A DNA stretch of 64,000 nucleotides from DAOMNO01 sp035443885 (GTDB taxonomy: Bacteria; Planctomycetota; Phycisphaerae; Phycisphaerales; SM1A02): positions 14,446-78,445 of the forward strand of contig DAOMNO010000016.1 in NCBI GenBank assembly GCA_035443885.1. Reading direction: 5' to 3'. Within the stretch, counting starts at the first letter, position 1. Every line of letters starts with the position of its first letter. This document shows, piece after piece, positions 43,276-51,035 of the stretch. Position numbers and translations under genes: made by a program. Below the pieces are notes generated by a model. That model was not told the origin of the DNA. It was given only the letters and a program-made list of their open reading frames with translations, and did no database searches.

Positions 43276-44205
43276 ATGCCGAGTCTGCCGCAAGCCATTC
43301 GAATCACCGATGTCGGACCGCGCGACGGCCTGCAGAATGAGCCGGGCATCGTCAGCCTGGATGACAAGGTCGCACTGATTGATCTCCTCTCCGCCAGCGG
43401 CGTGGCAGAAGTCGAAGCAGGCAGCTTTGTCAACCCGCAATGGGTTCCTCAGCTTGCGGATAGCGAAGCGGTGTTCAAGCGCATCAAGCGGCCGCAGGGC
43501 GTGGTGTTCTCCGCTCTCGTGCCGAATGAAAAAGGCCTTGAACGTGCGATGTCCCTCGGCGTGAAGCATCGACCGGACAAGGTCGCCATTTTCACCGCCG
43601 CTTCAGAAATGTTCAGCTTGAAGAACACAAACGCAACCATTGAGCAGACCGTGGAGCGGTTCAAGCCGGTGATCGTTCAAGCGCACGCAGCGGGGATTCC
43701 GGTGCGCGCATACATCAGTTGCGTCGTGCAGTGCCCTTATCTCGGACCGATCTCGCCGTCCGCCGTTACAGATGTCGTGCAGCGACTCATTGATGTCGGC
43801 ATTGATCCGAATCGCGATGACATTGATCTCGGCGAGACGATCGGCGTGGCGGCTCCATCTGATATCGACCGGCTGTACGAGGCCATGCACAGTGTGGTTG
43901 AGCCTGTTCAAACAACACTGCATTTACACGACACACGCGGCACCGCGCTGACATGCGCCTACCGCGCCATGCAACTCGGCGTGGCCAGCTTTGATGTTTC
44001 GTGCGGCGGGCTGGGCGGCTGCCCCTATGCACCAGGTGCGGCGGGCAACCTCGCCACTGAAGACCTGTTGTATCTCTGTGAGCGCATGGGCGTGCAAACG
44101 GGGGTTGATCGCAAACTGCACTTTGCAGCAGGCCGTTCGATTCGTGCTGCACTCAAACGACCGCTGCCCGGCCGCGTCTTCAGCGTGGACGGCGGAACGT
44201 TCTGA
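43276..44205 (+). CDS. mvaB: Hydroxymethylglutaryl-CoA lyase
   Basis: 309 residues, the normal length. The DRE-TIM metallolyase fold starts TDVGPRDGLQNEPG (metal Asp and catalytic Arg), with EVEAGSFVNPQWVPQ, HLHDTRGTALTCA (His ligands) and the HMG-CoA lyase signature SCGGLGGCPYAPGAAGN with its active-site Cys. It cleaves HMG-CoA to acetoacetate and acetyl-CoA in leucine or ketone-body breakdown. It follows the microprotein by 27 bases, so it may belong to the same transcript as ygfZ. No other leucine-degradation genes are in the window. Confidence 0.92.
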   Translation: MPSLPQAIRITDVGPRDGLQNEPGIVSLDDKVALIDLLSASGVAEVEAGSFVNPQWVPQLADSEAVFKRIKRPQGVVFSALVPNEKGLERAMSLGVKHRPDKVAIFTAASEMFSLKNTNATIEQTVERFKPVIVQAHAAGIPVRAYISCVVQCPYLGPISPSAVTDVVQRLIDVGIDPNRDDIDLGETIGVAAPSDIDRLYEAMHSVVEPVQTTLHLHDTRGTALTCAYRAMQLGVASFDVSCGGLGGCPYAPGAAGNLATEDLLYLCERMGVQTGVDRKLHFAAGRSIRAALKRPLPGRVFSVDGGTF

Positions 44206-44235
44206 CGCGCTCTTCGGTTGCGGACGAATCTCGAT

Positions 44236-45846
44236 TCAGCGCGATGTACGGGGTGCAACGGTAACGTTGCACGTACCGATTGTCTCATCGCCGACCTTCA
44301 ACCCGACGATCGTCGCATTCACCGTTACATTGAACAACAGGCGAAGCCGATCGTTCGATGCGCTGGGTAACATCGGCAAATCGTTGAGCGTAGGCAGGAA
44401 CTGCACAAAGTTGAGCTTGATGGTTGTGCCCGTGCGGTGCTCGTGGATGTAGCCGATCGGTGTATATGCGTTGCCTTGAGAATCGACGAGCGCGATGCGT
44501 GCGTTCGCACCAGCTCGCTCCGCAATGGGTCCATACAGGCTTGCTGTTGATTGACGACCAACCTGCACCTGCACGATGCGCGTTCCGGCTGGCTCCAGAA
44601 TGCCTGTGATGAGCAGGTTGCGTGAGGGTCGCTCGCCACCGGTCTCGAAGGTCGCTTCGCCGTGCGTCAGCATCCGGTCCTGATGCTGCAGCGTGCCGGG
44701 GATCATGTTCGTGCTGATGTTGAGCGGGCGTGTCGTATTGGAAATCTCAATCTCGTTGCGGATATCCGCGCCGCCAGCAGGAAGCGCGACCTGCGGCAGC
44801 GGACCGCTGGCTACATTCAACATGCCCGGTGCAGCGGCCTTCGCCTCAGGCAGGCGATAGCGCGTGCCGCGAATCTGAATAAAACGAGGCACAGCATTGG
44901 ATGGCACTGCAAACTCGATCACCGTCGATGCGGATTCACGACCGGGCACGCTGGTGATGTAGTGCGTCGGGTCATCGAAGCTGAACCGCGCCATGCCACC
45001 GGCTGCGGTTTCCTGCGACCACGCATCAGGGTGAATGACGTGCGGCTTGGTGAAATTGTCACGCGGGTGGCAGATCAGACGAATCTGCGAACGGGAAAGC
45101 GTCAACTGTTGACCAAAGTCGCGAGCAATGGATGTGAAGTTCACCGCGATCGCGTAGCGGTTTTCCCGCTCGTTGACTGGTGCGACCAGCACTTCGCGAA
45201 TGCTCGCGCCGTCCGGTTTCAGTGAGAATTTGCCCTTGCCGGAATCAAAGCTGTCTCGAAGCAGCGAAGCCTGCTTATAAACATCCGGGTTGTAGTGCTG
45301 GAGCGGCGTGTTGTTGAATGTGGGATAAAGCGAACCGACGCTGAGCCAGTTGTAGAACTCGTTGGTCCACTGATGAATCGGCAGCCAGAAAGCCGGGCCG
45401 ATACGCTCCACATTGGCGCCGCGTGCGCTTCGTCCATAGCCGAGGTAGCCCATCACTTCCTGATGGGACTGAATATGCCCAGCGCCGATGAGCGTGATGC
45501 CGATGGTCAGAATGCCCGCGGCAACACCGAACGGAAAGCCGAACGCCAGATTGGCCCACGTCGGCAGGTTCACGTTGCTTGGCACGATTTTGTCCATCGC
45601 CACACGCAGCACAACGAGCGATATGGCAAACAAGCCGACAAGCGAGATTCCCCATGCGTAATCATCAAACCGATTGCCTCTCAGCAGCAGATTTACAGTC
45701 AGCGGCTCCCAGAAGGCGAAGGCAATCGCGCCTGCTGCGATGACGCAGATCAAGTGCAGAATCGCGCTGAACAAACCGTGGTTCGCCCACCAATAGGCGA
45801 TGAGGAGAACCAGCAGCATGACAAAGAGGTTGAAGAGAATCGTCAT
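44236..45846 (-). CDS. CvpA-like membrane protein with a large C-terminal domain
   Basis: 536 residues. The N-terminal about 140 residues hold four hydrophobic segments in the CvpA pattern (NLFVMLLVLLIAYWWANHGL, FGFPFGVAAGILTIGITLIG). The remaining about 390 residues are soluble and probably outside the membrane, with HYNPDVYKQASLLRDSFDSG, then beta-rich segments such as YQVR-like strands, RNLLITGILEPAGTRIVQVQ and TIVGLKVGDETIGTCN. The extra domain has no recognised family; the E. coli CvpA has only the membrane part. It is the last gene of the minus-strand set pilT-like - pseudo-PilB - this gene, so it probably works with them. Confidence 0.7.
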   Translation of the reverse strand: MTILFNLFVMLLVLLIAYWWANHGLFSAILHLICVIAAGAIAFAFWEPLTVNLLLRGNRFDDYAWGISLVGLFAISLVVLRVAMDKIVPSNVNLPTWANLAFGFPFGVAAGILTIGITLIGAGHIQSHQEVMGYLGYGRSARGANVERIGPAFWLPIHQWTNEFYNWLSVGSLYPTFNNTPLQHYNPDVYKQASLLRDSFDSGKGKFSLKPDGASIREVLVAPVNERENRYAIAVNFTSIARDFGQQLTLSRSQIRLICHPRDNFTKPHVIHPDAWSQETAAGGMARFSFDDPTHYITSVPGRESASTVIEFAVPSNAVPRFIQIRGTRYRLPEAKAAAPGMLNVASGPLPQVALPAGGADIRNEIEISNTTRPLNISTNMIPGTLQHQDRMLTHGEATFETGGERPSRNLLITGILEPAGTRIVQVQVGRQSTASLYGPIAERAGANARIALVDSQGNAYTPIGYIHEHRTGTTIKLNFVQFLPTLNDLPMLPSASNDRLRLLFNVTVNATIVGLKVGDETIGTCNVTVAPRTSR

Positions 45847-45899
45847 AGTACGTATCCGAAATCTGGAAATCTCATCTCAGAAGCAAGCCGCAAGGTTGG

Positions 45900-47609
45900 T
45901 CATACCGCTGCCGGACCTGGTGCCGGGGCGGACGGCTGACTCTTCGATGCACCGCCTGCTTGCGCAGCCGGTGGTGAAGTCACACGGATCACTTCCTCGA
46001 TAGTCGTTTCACCTGCAATGACCTTGGCGAGCGCGGCTTCCTGCAGGTAGATCATCTTGTTACGACGTGCGTGCGCCAGCGCGCCCTTCAGATCGCCGGC
46101 TGCAAGCAGCTTGCGTGCTTCGTCATCAATGAGGAAGACCTCGAAGATGCCTGTCTGGCCAAGGTATCCGCTGCCACTGCATACCGGACAGTTTTCGATT
46201 TTGTTCTTGACCTGAATCTTGCCGCTTGCACGGAAGAGTTCCTTCACACGGTTCGCAGGAATACCGAGCTTGCGAAGCTGCTCCGCCGTAGGCTGATACG
46301 ATTGCCTGCACTGTGGACAGAGACTGCGAACCAATCGCTGATTCACAACTGCGCGAAGGCCCTTTGCAGCCAGCTTCGGATCGCCAACCTGCTTGAACCA
46401 CTGGCGAACCTGATCCGGAATGGTCGGCAACTGCTGCGGCACATAAATAAGCGGGCCGTTCATGCCCGGCTCAGCGATGATCCGCGCCGTCTCGGAGTCA
46501 AGCACCAGATCGGTCATCACGATGTCCGGATCGCGCCGCAGAATTGATTGCAGATTCGTCGCGTAGTCAATATCGGGATTGGTGGGGTCGAACAGCACCT
46601 GATCGACGCCGTCCAGCTCCACCTGAATGTCGCGCTCCAGCGTCTTGATGTTCGACGTAAAAGCATCGTGCCGATTCACGAGGCTGTACATCGTTGTATT
46701 GAGTCCGTGACCGGCAGGCGAACCGACGAGCACGACGCCGTGCCGATCCTCTCGCTCCACGATGCCCTGCAACGCCGCCATCTGTTCTGGGCGCAGCCCG
46801 AGTCCGTCGAACGGCTTGTGAAGTCGAGCCGCACGATTGAAGTCGATCTTAAGCTGCTGGCCGTTGGCCGAGCCTGCGGTCTCAATGTGCACATCGACAT
46901 TGCCCGCTGGGCCGGTGAGGCGGAAGTCACCCGCCTGAGGCCTTCGGCGATCGGCCACATCAAGGCCGGCAAGGTCTTTGAAAAAGTCAATGACGCGAAT
47001 GGCCGGCTCAACCGCAAGCGGCTCCCGCTTGAAGCGAAGCCCATCCACGGTCTGCGCGACCGTTGTACCCTTGGGGCTGACAACCATTTCGACGCGCGAA
47101 GCGCGAGCCGCCAGCGCGGGGCCGAGCATATCTTCCGCCACCATGTGAACTGCGTGAAGCGGCTCTTCTTTCAGCGGTGGCTTGCGCTGCTGGCCCTTTG
47201 AGTCGATGAACTTGAAGACGACATCGCGAGCTGCGCGAGCCGCACGACGCGCTTCCAACTTCGCGGTGAAGTTGGCGCTCGTGAGGTAGAACTTCTGCGA
47301 CTCTGGCACGCTGGCGTTGCGAATCTTCCAGTACACCAGAATCGGCGTCACCAGAATGATGACGCCGAGCGGCCATGAAACCCAGAAAATGGGAATGAGC
47401 AGCATCGCAGCCAGCGCAGCGATGCCTGCGCCGATATGCACGGCATTCCACATCTGCCAGTTCAAATGGAAGTAGCGAGCGTCTTTCTCCAAGTAGGTGG
47501 AGATCAATCTCGCCCAGAGGATGAAGGGTACGACAATCAGCAAGGCCTGCCACCATCCCATCAGGATGGCCGCGGTCTGCGCCAGAGTTGGATTAATGCT
47601 CATCAGCAT
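45900..47609 (-). CDS. Membrane-anchored GspE/PilB-like pseudo-ATPase
   Basis: 569 residues. Residues 17-37 and 56-95 contain membrane segments, unusual for this family. The rest follows the GspE/PilB layout but with the catalytic motifs lost: the Walker A region reads VGSPAGHGLNTTMY (Lys replaced by Leu303, Thr by Asn304); the Walker B region reads DPDIVMTDLVLDSETA instead of GEIRD (Glu replaced by Leu368); the His box reads GPLIYVPQQ. The zinc tetracysteine is kept (Cys431, 434, 474, 477; CPQCRQ and CPVCSGSGYLGQTGIFEVF). It therefore should not hydrolyse ATP. A scaffold role beside the intact PilT-type ATPase upstream is inferred. The C-terminus is an Ala/Pro-rich tail. Confidence 0.85.
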   Translation of the reverse strand: MLMSINPTLAQTAAILMGWWQALLIVVPFILWARLISTYLEKDARYFHLNWQMWNAVHIGAGIAALAAMLLIPIFWVSWPLGVIILVTPILVYWKIRNASVPESQKFYLTSANFTAKLEARRAARAARDVVFKFIDSKGQQRKPPLKEEPLHAVHMVAEDMLGPALAARASRVEMVVSPKGTTVAQTVDGLRFKREPLAVEPAIRVIDFFKDLAGLDVADRRRPQAGDFRLTGPAGNVDVHIETAGSANGQQLKIDFNRAARLHKPFDGLGLRPEQMAALQGIVEREDRHGVVLVGSPAGHGLNTTMYSLVNRHDAFTSNIKTLERDIQVELDGVDQVLFDPTNPDIDYATNLQSILRRDPDIVMTDLVLDSETARIIAEPGMNGPLIYVPQQLPTIPDQVRQWFKQVGDPKLAAKGLRAVVNQRLVRSLCPQCRQSYQPTAEQLRKLGIPANRVKELFRASGKIQVKNKIENCPVCSGSGYLGQTGIFEVFLIDDEARKLLAAGDLKGALAHARRNKMIYLQEAALAKVIAGETTIEEVIRVTSPPAAQAGGASKSQPSAPAPGPAAV

Positions 47610-47629
47610 GGCTCGGCCCCCCGTTCATG

Positions 47630-48790
47630 TCAGGAGATGCCCTTCAGGCGCATCTTGAGTTCTTCGGGCTTCGGTGTCGATTCCAGCGCGACCCTGTGGT
47701 GAATGTATTCGGCTTCCACCAACTCTACAAGCGAGCTGGTGAAGTCGATCATGCCTTCTTCGCGGCTCTTCTTGATGATGTCCAGCAGTTCACCTTCGCG
47801 CGCTTCCAGAACGTACTTCTGCACGATCGGCGTGTTCAGGAGAATCTCAATCGCCGGGATACGGGCGATGTTCTCGTGCAGTGTGGGCAGCAGCTTCTGA
47901 TAGACGATCGCTCGCAGGTTGTATGCCAGCAGTTTGCGAATCTGATCTCGTTCTGATTCAGGGAACAGGTCGTAAATACGGCCGAATGTCTGCCATGCCG
48001 ACGATGCGTGGATCGTTCCGAAAACGAGGTGACCCGTTTCAGCGGCGCGAATGGCGGCTTCAAACGTTTCGTAGTCTCGCATTTCGCCGACCAGCACCAC
48101 GTCCGGGTTTTCTCGCACCAGCGCGCGGAGAGCTTCGTTGAAGTTCAGACAATCGATGCCGACTTCGCGCTGATTGATCGTTGCCTTGTCATCCTTGAAG
48201 ATGTATTCGATCGGGTCTTCGATGGTAACAATGTGCACTCGCTTGCGTTCGTTGATGTATTGAAGCATCGAAGCAATCGAAGTGGACTTGCCCGAACCCG
48301 TTACACCCGCAAACAGAATCAACCCCTGCGCGCTCAGGGCTACATCGCCAAGAATCTGCGGCAGGTACAGGCTTTCGAACGTCTTGATGTTCGACGTGAT
48401 CAATCGCGCCGCCAGGGAAGGCTTGCCGCGCGCCATGAAGATGTTGACGCGGAATCGATTGTCATCGTCATAGTCATATGCGAAGTCGAACTGGCCGTGA
48501 TGCCGGAAGATGCCGTACTGCCGATCGTCCAGCACGTCGCGCGCGATCTGGAACATCAGGTCCGGCGTGCAAATGTCTGTTTGAAGACTCTTAAGCGAGC
48601 CGCGCACGCGAATGCGCGGCGGAAGATCGACTTTGACGATGAGGTCCGATGCACCATACTTGATGGTCGCCTGCAGATACTTTCGCAGAACCGTTAAACC
48701 TTCGCCGGGGCGCGTGCCCTTGTCGTGATGGACCGGCGTAATGTCGTCCGGCACGCTGGTCGATGTCGCCGCTGTGGGCGTGGTCGTCAT
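47630..48790 (-). CDS. PilT/PilU-type retraction ATPase
   Basis: 386 residues. Catalytic core: AGVTGSGKST (Walker A, about 162-170), VTIEDPIEYIF (Asp box), NPDVVLVGEMRDYETFEAAI (Walker B) and AAETGHLVFGTIHASSA (His box), all intact. The AIRAAETGH motif identifies the PilT branch rather than PilB. The N-terminal about 35 residues are a Thr/Ser-rich tail. It powers disassembly of type IV pilus-like filaments or a related trafficking machine from the cytoplasmic face of the membrane. It is first in a set with the pseudo-ATPase (20 bases downstream) and the CvpA-like gene. No pilin, PilC/GspF or secretin gene is in the window. Confidence 0.92.
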   Translation of the reverse strand: MTTTPTAATSTSVPDDITPVHHDKGTRPGEGLTVLRKYLQATIKYGASDLIVKVDLPPRIRVRGSLKSLQTDICTPDLMFQIARDVLDDRQYGIFRHHGQFDFAYDYDDDNRFRVNIFMARGKPSLAARLITSNIKTFESLYLPQILGDVALSAQGLILFAGVTGSGKSTSIASMLQYINERKRVHIVTIEDPIEYIFKDDKATINQREVGIDCLNFNEALRALVRENPDVVLVGEMRDYETFEAAIRAAETGHLVFGTIHASSAWQTFGRIYDLFPESERDQIRKLLAYNLRAIVYQKLLPTLHENIARIPAIEILLNTPIVQKYVLEAREGELLDIIKKSREEGMIDFTSSLVELVEAEYIHHRVALESTPKPEELKMRLKGIS

Positions 48791-49164
48791 GCAATCCTCC
48801 TGTGCCGGTCAACCTGCCGCCGACACCAACTTCGCATTCATGCGTCAAGGCGTTTCTCGCTCGCTTGATCGCAAATCGTCACTGTACCCCTACCCTTTCG
48901 CCCGGATCGAGGCGAGGTTGCCTTAAAGAACCACCAGCCGACTGATCCATGTCGGCTTCCCCCATTCCACCGCCCCCCAGCCCACACATCCAACGGCCCC
49001 ATCAAACGGCACCTTCCCCACTTTGGGGGGAAGCCTTCACGATACCATCGCAAAGGCTTAAACGGAAGCCTGCTGCCCCCAACAGGCTCTCTCAAAGCTG
49101 CACCCGTGCTCATCGCCCATCCCCGCCCCTCGATTCATCGATCGCGTTACGATGAGCCGCCCTC
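48791..49164. other. 374-base intergenic region with overlapping palindromes
   Basis: No gene is visible. The promoter of the pilT-type operon should lie near 48791-48900. Between about 49010 and 49095 several inverted repeats sit close together: CTTCCCC with GGGGAAG (49013-49033), AGGCTT with AAGCCT (around 49054-49072) and AGCCTG with CAGGCT further on. Long C-runs occur around 48960-48990. This looks like a repeat-derived or structured RNA region; the tract upstream of the TPR lipoprotein start has no clear Shine-Dalgarno sequence. Confidence 0.4.
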
Positions 49165-50070
49165 ATGGTCAATCGCCCGGCAATCCTCGTTACCTCGGCC
49201 ATCTTGCTGAGCGGGTGCGCCTCGGCACCGCCAAACCTGCCACCCCCGACACCGGAAGCCCTGCACCAGGTCGCTATCCGCGAGCTTCAGATCGAGCGAA
49301 TCGAGCAGCGAGACCCCACCGAGAACAACTTCATCTGGATGGGGCGGCGGCTGGCCTATCTGGGCCACTACGAAGACGCCATTGCCGAGTTCACCCACGG
49401 GCTGGAGCGATATCCATCCAGCTTTCGGCTGCTGCGACACCGTGGCCACCGCTGGATCACGCTCCGCCGATTCGATCTCGCCGTCGATGACCTCTCCCTC
49501 GCCGCCTCACTCATCGAAGGCGTACCCGATGAAGTCGAACCTGACGGTCTGCCCAACGCCCGCAACATTCCGACCAGCACAAGCCACACGAACATCTACT
49601 ACCACCTCGGCCTCGCACACTATCTTCGCGGCGAGTTCGATTCCGCTCTGGCCGCCTACGAACAATGCATGGCGTTCAGCAAGAACGATGACATGCGCGT
49701 CGCCACGGCGTACTGGCTCATGCTCACACAAAGGCGGCTCGGCATGAATGACGCCGCTGGCAATACCCTCGCGCCATTCCACCCCTCAATGGACATCATC
49801 GAAAACCGCGACTACCTTGATCTGCTCATGCTCTTCAAACACGGCTTGACCGCGACGTTCAATGAGCATCGCACAGACCACGATTCGCCCCTTCCTGAAG
49901 GCGTGAACAACGCCACGCGCGGCTACGGCCTCGGCATGTGGTGGATGCTCGAACAGCCCGACGGCGAGCGCATGGCGCGAAACCTGTTTCGACGAGTCGT
50001 GAACAACACGCCCCCAGCAGCATTCGGCCACATCGCCGCAGAAGTGGAATTGACTCGACTGGGCAACTAG
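49165..50070 (+). CDS. TPR-containing lipoprotein
   Basis: 301 residues. A lipoprotein signal (MVNRPAILVTSAILLSGCAS, lipobox LSGC, Cys18) is followed by a Pro-rich linker and then helical repeats: WMGRRLAYLGHYEDAIAEFT and LRHRGHRWITLRRFDLAVDD, YYHLGLAHYLRGEFDSALAA and further, less regular ones. These fit tetratricopeptide repeats in a membrane-anchored periplasmic or outer-membrane protein that mediates protein contacts. There is no enzymatic domain. Its end overlaps the convergent asparaginase gene by four bases. Confidence 0.82.
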   Translation: MVNRPAILVTSAILLSGCASAPPNLPPPTPEALHQVAIRELQIERIEQRDPTENNFIWMGRRLAYLGHYEDAIAEFTHGLERYPSSFRLLRHRGHRWITLRRFDLAVDDLSLAASLIEGVPDEVEPDGLPNARNIPTSTSHTNIYYHLGLAHYLRGEFDSALAAYEQCMAFSKNDDMRVATAYWLMLTQRRLGMNDAAGNTLAPFHPSMDIIENRDYLDLLMLFKHGLTATFNEHRTDHDSPLPEGVNNATRGYGLGMWWMLEQPDGERMARNLFRRVVNNTPPAAFGHIAAEVELTRLGN

Positions 50071-50600
50071 GAACTTGCCCCCCCCGCCATACGGAAGGTG
50101 CCTGCTTCGGGGTCTTTCACCACGCCGGGGAAGCGCAGCACCTTGTTGTGCATCGCCACATACACGCCCGGCGTGAGCAGTTGCACCGCCAGCAGAGCTT
50201 CCGTGAGGTTCTGCACCGCGTCCGTCGTCCGCATCACATAAGGCCGCATCGCGCCCGTAAGCACAATCGGCACGCGCAGCGATGCGCCCAGCCTCTCGTG
50301 GATTACATCACCCGTCCGCGCCAGCCGATCCGTCCCATGCACAATCACCACCCCCTCGTGGCTCGCCGCCTGCTCGCGCACGGTCTCCGCGATGAGTTCA
50401 TGGTCAGCCTGGGTCATGTCGAGACTGTCCTTGTTCATCAGCCTGATGCGCGTCAGTTCGACGCCTTCGAGCACCAGCATGCCACCCGGCGCGAGCATGA
50501 CATCCAACACGCTGAAGCGATTGGCGAGTACGCCAGTGAGTTCATCGTAGGTCTTCTCGATGGTGCCGCCGGTGGAGATGAGAGCGATGCGCTTGGGCAT
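50067..50600 (-). CDS. One-domain asparaginase-like protein
   Basis: 177 residues from ATG 50600 (MPKRIALISTGGTIEKTYDE). Usual bacterial asparaginases have about 330 residues in two domains; this has only the N-terminal one, as do some short family members. The catalytic residues line up: Thr13 in TGGTI, Ser59 in NKDSLDM, Thr90 and Asp91 in VHGTDRL, and Lys162 in GVVKDPE. LTGAMRP, a conserved block, is also present. The C-terminal domain normally completes the active site of the partner subunit, so activity on asparagine is uncertain. The open frame reaches 50825 upstream but that part crosses a palindromic repeat and has no protein character. Confidence 0.75.
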   Translation of the reverse strand: MPKRIALISTGGTIEKTYDELTGVLANRFSVLDVMLAPGGMLVLEGVELTRIRLMNKDSLDMTQADHELIAETVREQAASHEGVVIVHGTDRLARTGDVIHERLGASLRVPIVLTGAMRPYVMRTTDAVQNLTEALLAVQLLTPGVYVAMHNKVLRFPGVVKDPEAGTFRMAGGASS

Positions 50601-50690
50601 GGAATGCGGAAGATATCGCAATTTTGCGTGCGGCGCACGAGAGGCCCGCGCGAGCTTGACCGGTGGCGCGCCGAAGCGCACTTGCTCCTG

Positions 50691-50764
50691 TGGGCGCCAT
50701 GCTTCGTCGCGTAGGGCAAAGCGTGCTTCACGCTTTCCGGGGGCGCGATGAAGCATGGCACCCA
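50691..50764. repeat. 74-base imperfect palindrome, MITE- or REP-like
   Basis: Outer arms (50691-50711 and 50744-50764) pair over about 21 bases with two mismatches, beginning TGGGCGCCATGCTTC and ending GAAGCATGGCACCCA. Inside is a perfect eight-base-pair hairpin AAAGCGTG-CTT-CACGCTTT (50718-50736), with an unpaired bulge between. It lies in the 435-base region 50601-51035, in which I see no gene. No second copy is visible in this window. Confidence 0.7.
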
Positions 50765-51035
50765 TACTGCGCCAGCGTAATTGACAACCACACCCACGCG
50801 ATGAGTTTCGAGTCCGCTCTACCATTCACACAACGAACGCCACGCATCACCGCTGCATTCCCGCAAAGCGCAGAAACCAGGGTGGATACAGCGATGCAAG
50901 AAACAAAGGCCACATGGTCGCGCGGTGGACAGTCGAATCACTTCCGGTGCGCAAACTGCAACCGCGTGGCCTTCACTCCATCTCGCCTGTCGGCTCGATT
51001 CCGTTCAGACCACGGCACCCGGCGAATCAGATGCT

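Noticed and set aside
45900..47609. Simple annotation as a functional PilB/GspE ATPase
   Set aside because: Walker A Lys, Walker B Glu and His box residues are all replaced, so an ATPase label would be wrong.
44400..48800. Complete type IV pilus or type II secretion locus
   Set aside because: No pilin, PilC/GspF, PilQ/GspD or prepilin peptidase gene is found among the neighbours.
50601..51035. Possible gene between the asparaginase and M29 genes, including an upstream extension of the asparaginase frame
   Set aside because: Frames here cross the 74-base palindrome and lack ribosome-binding sites or recognisable motifs.
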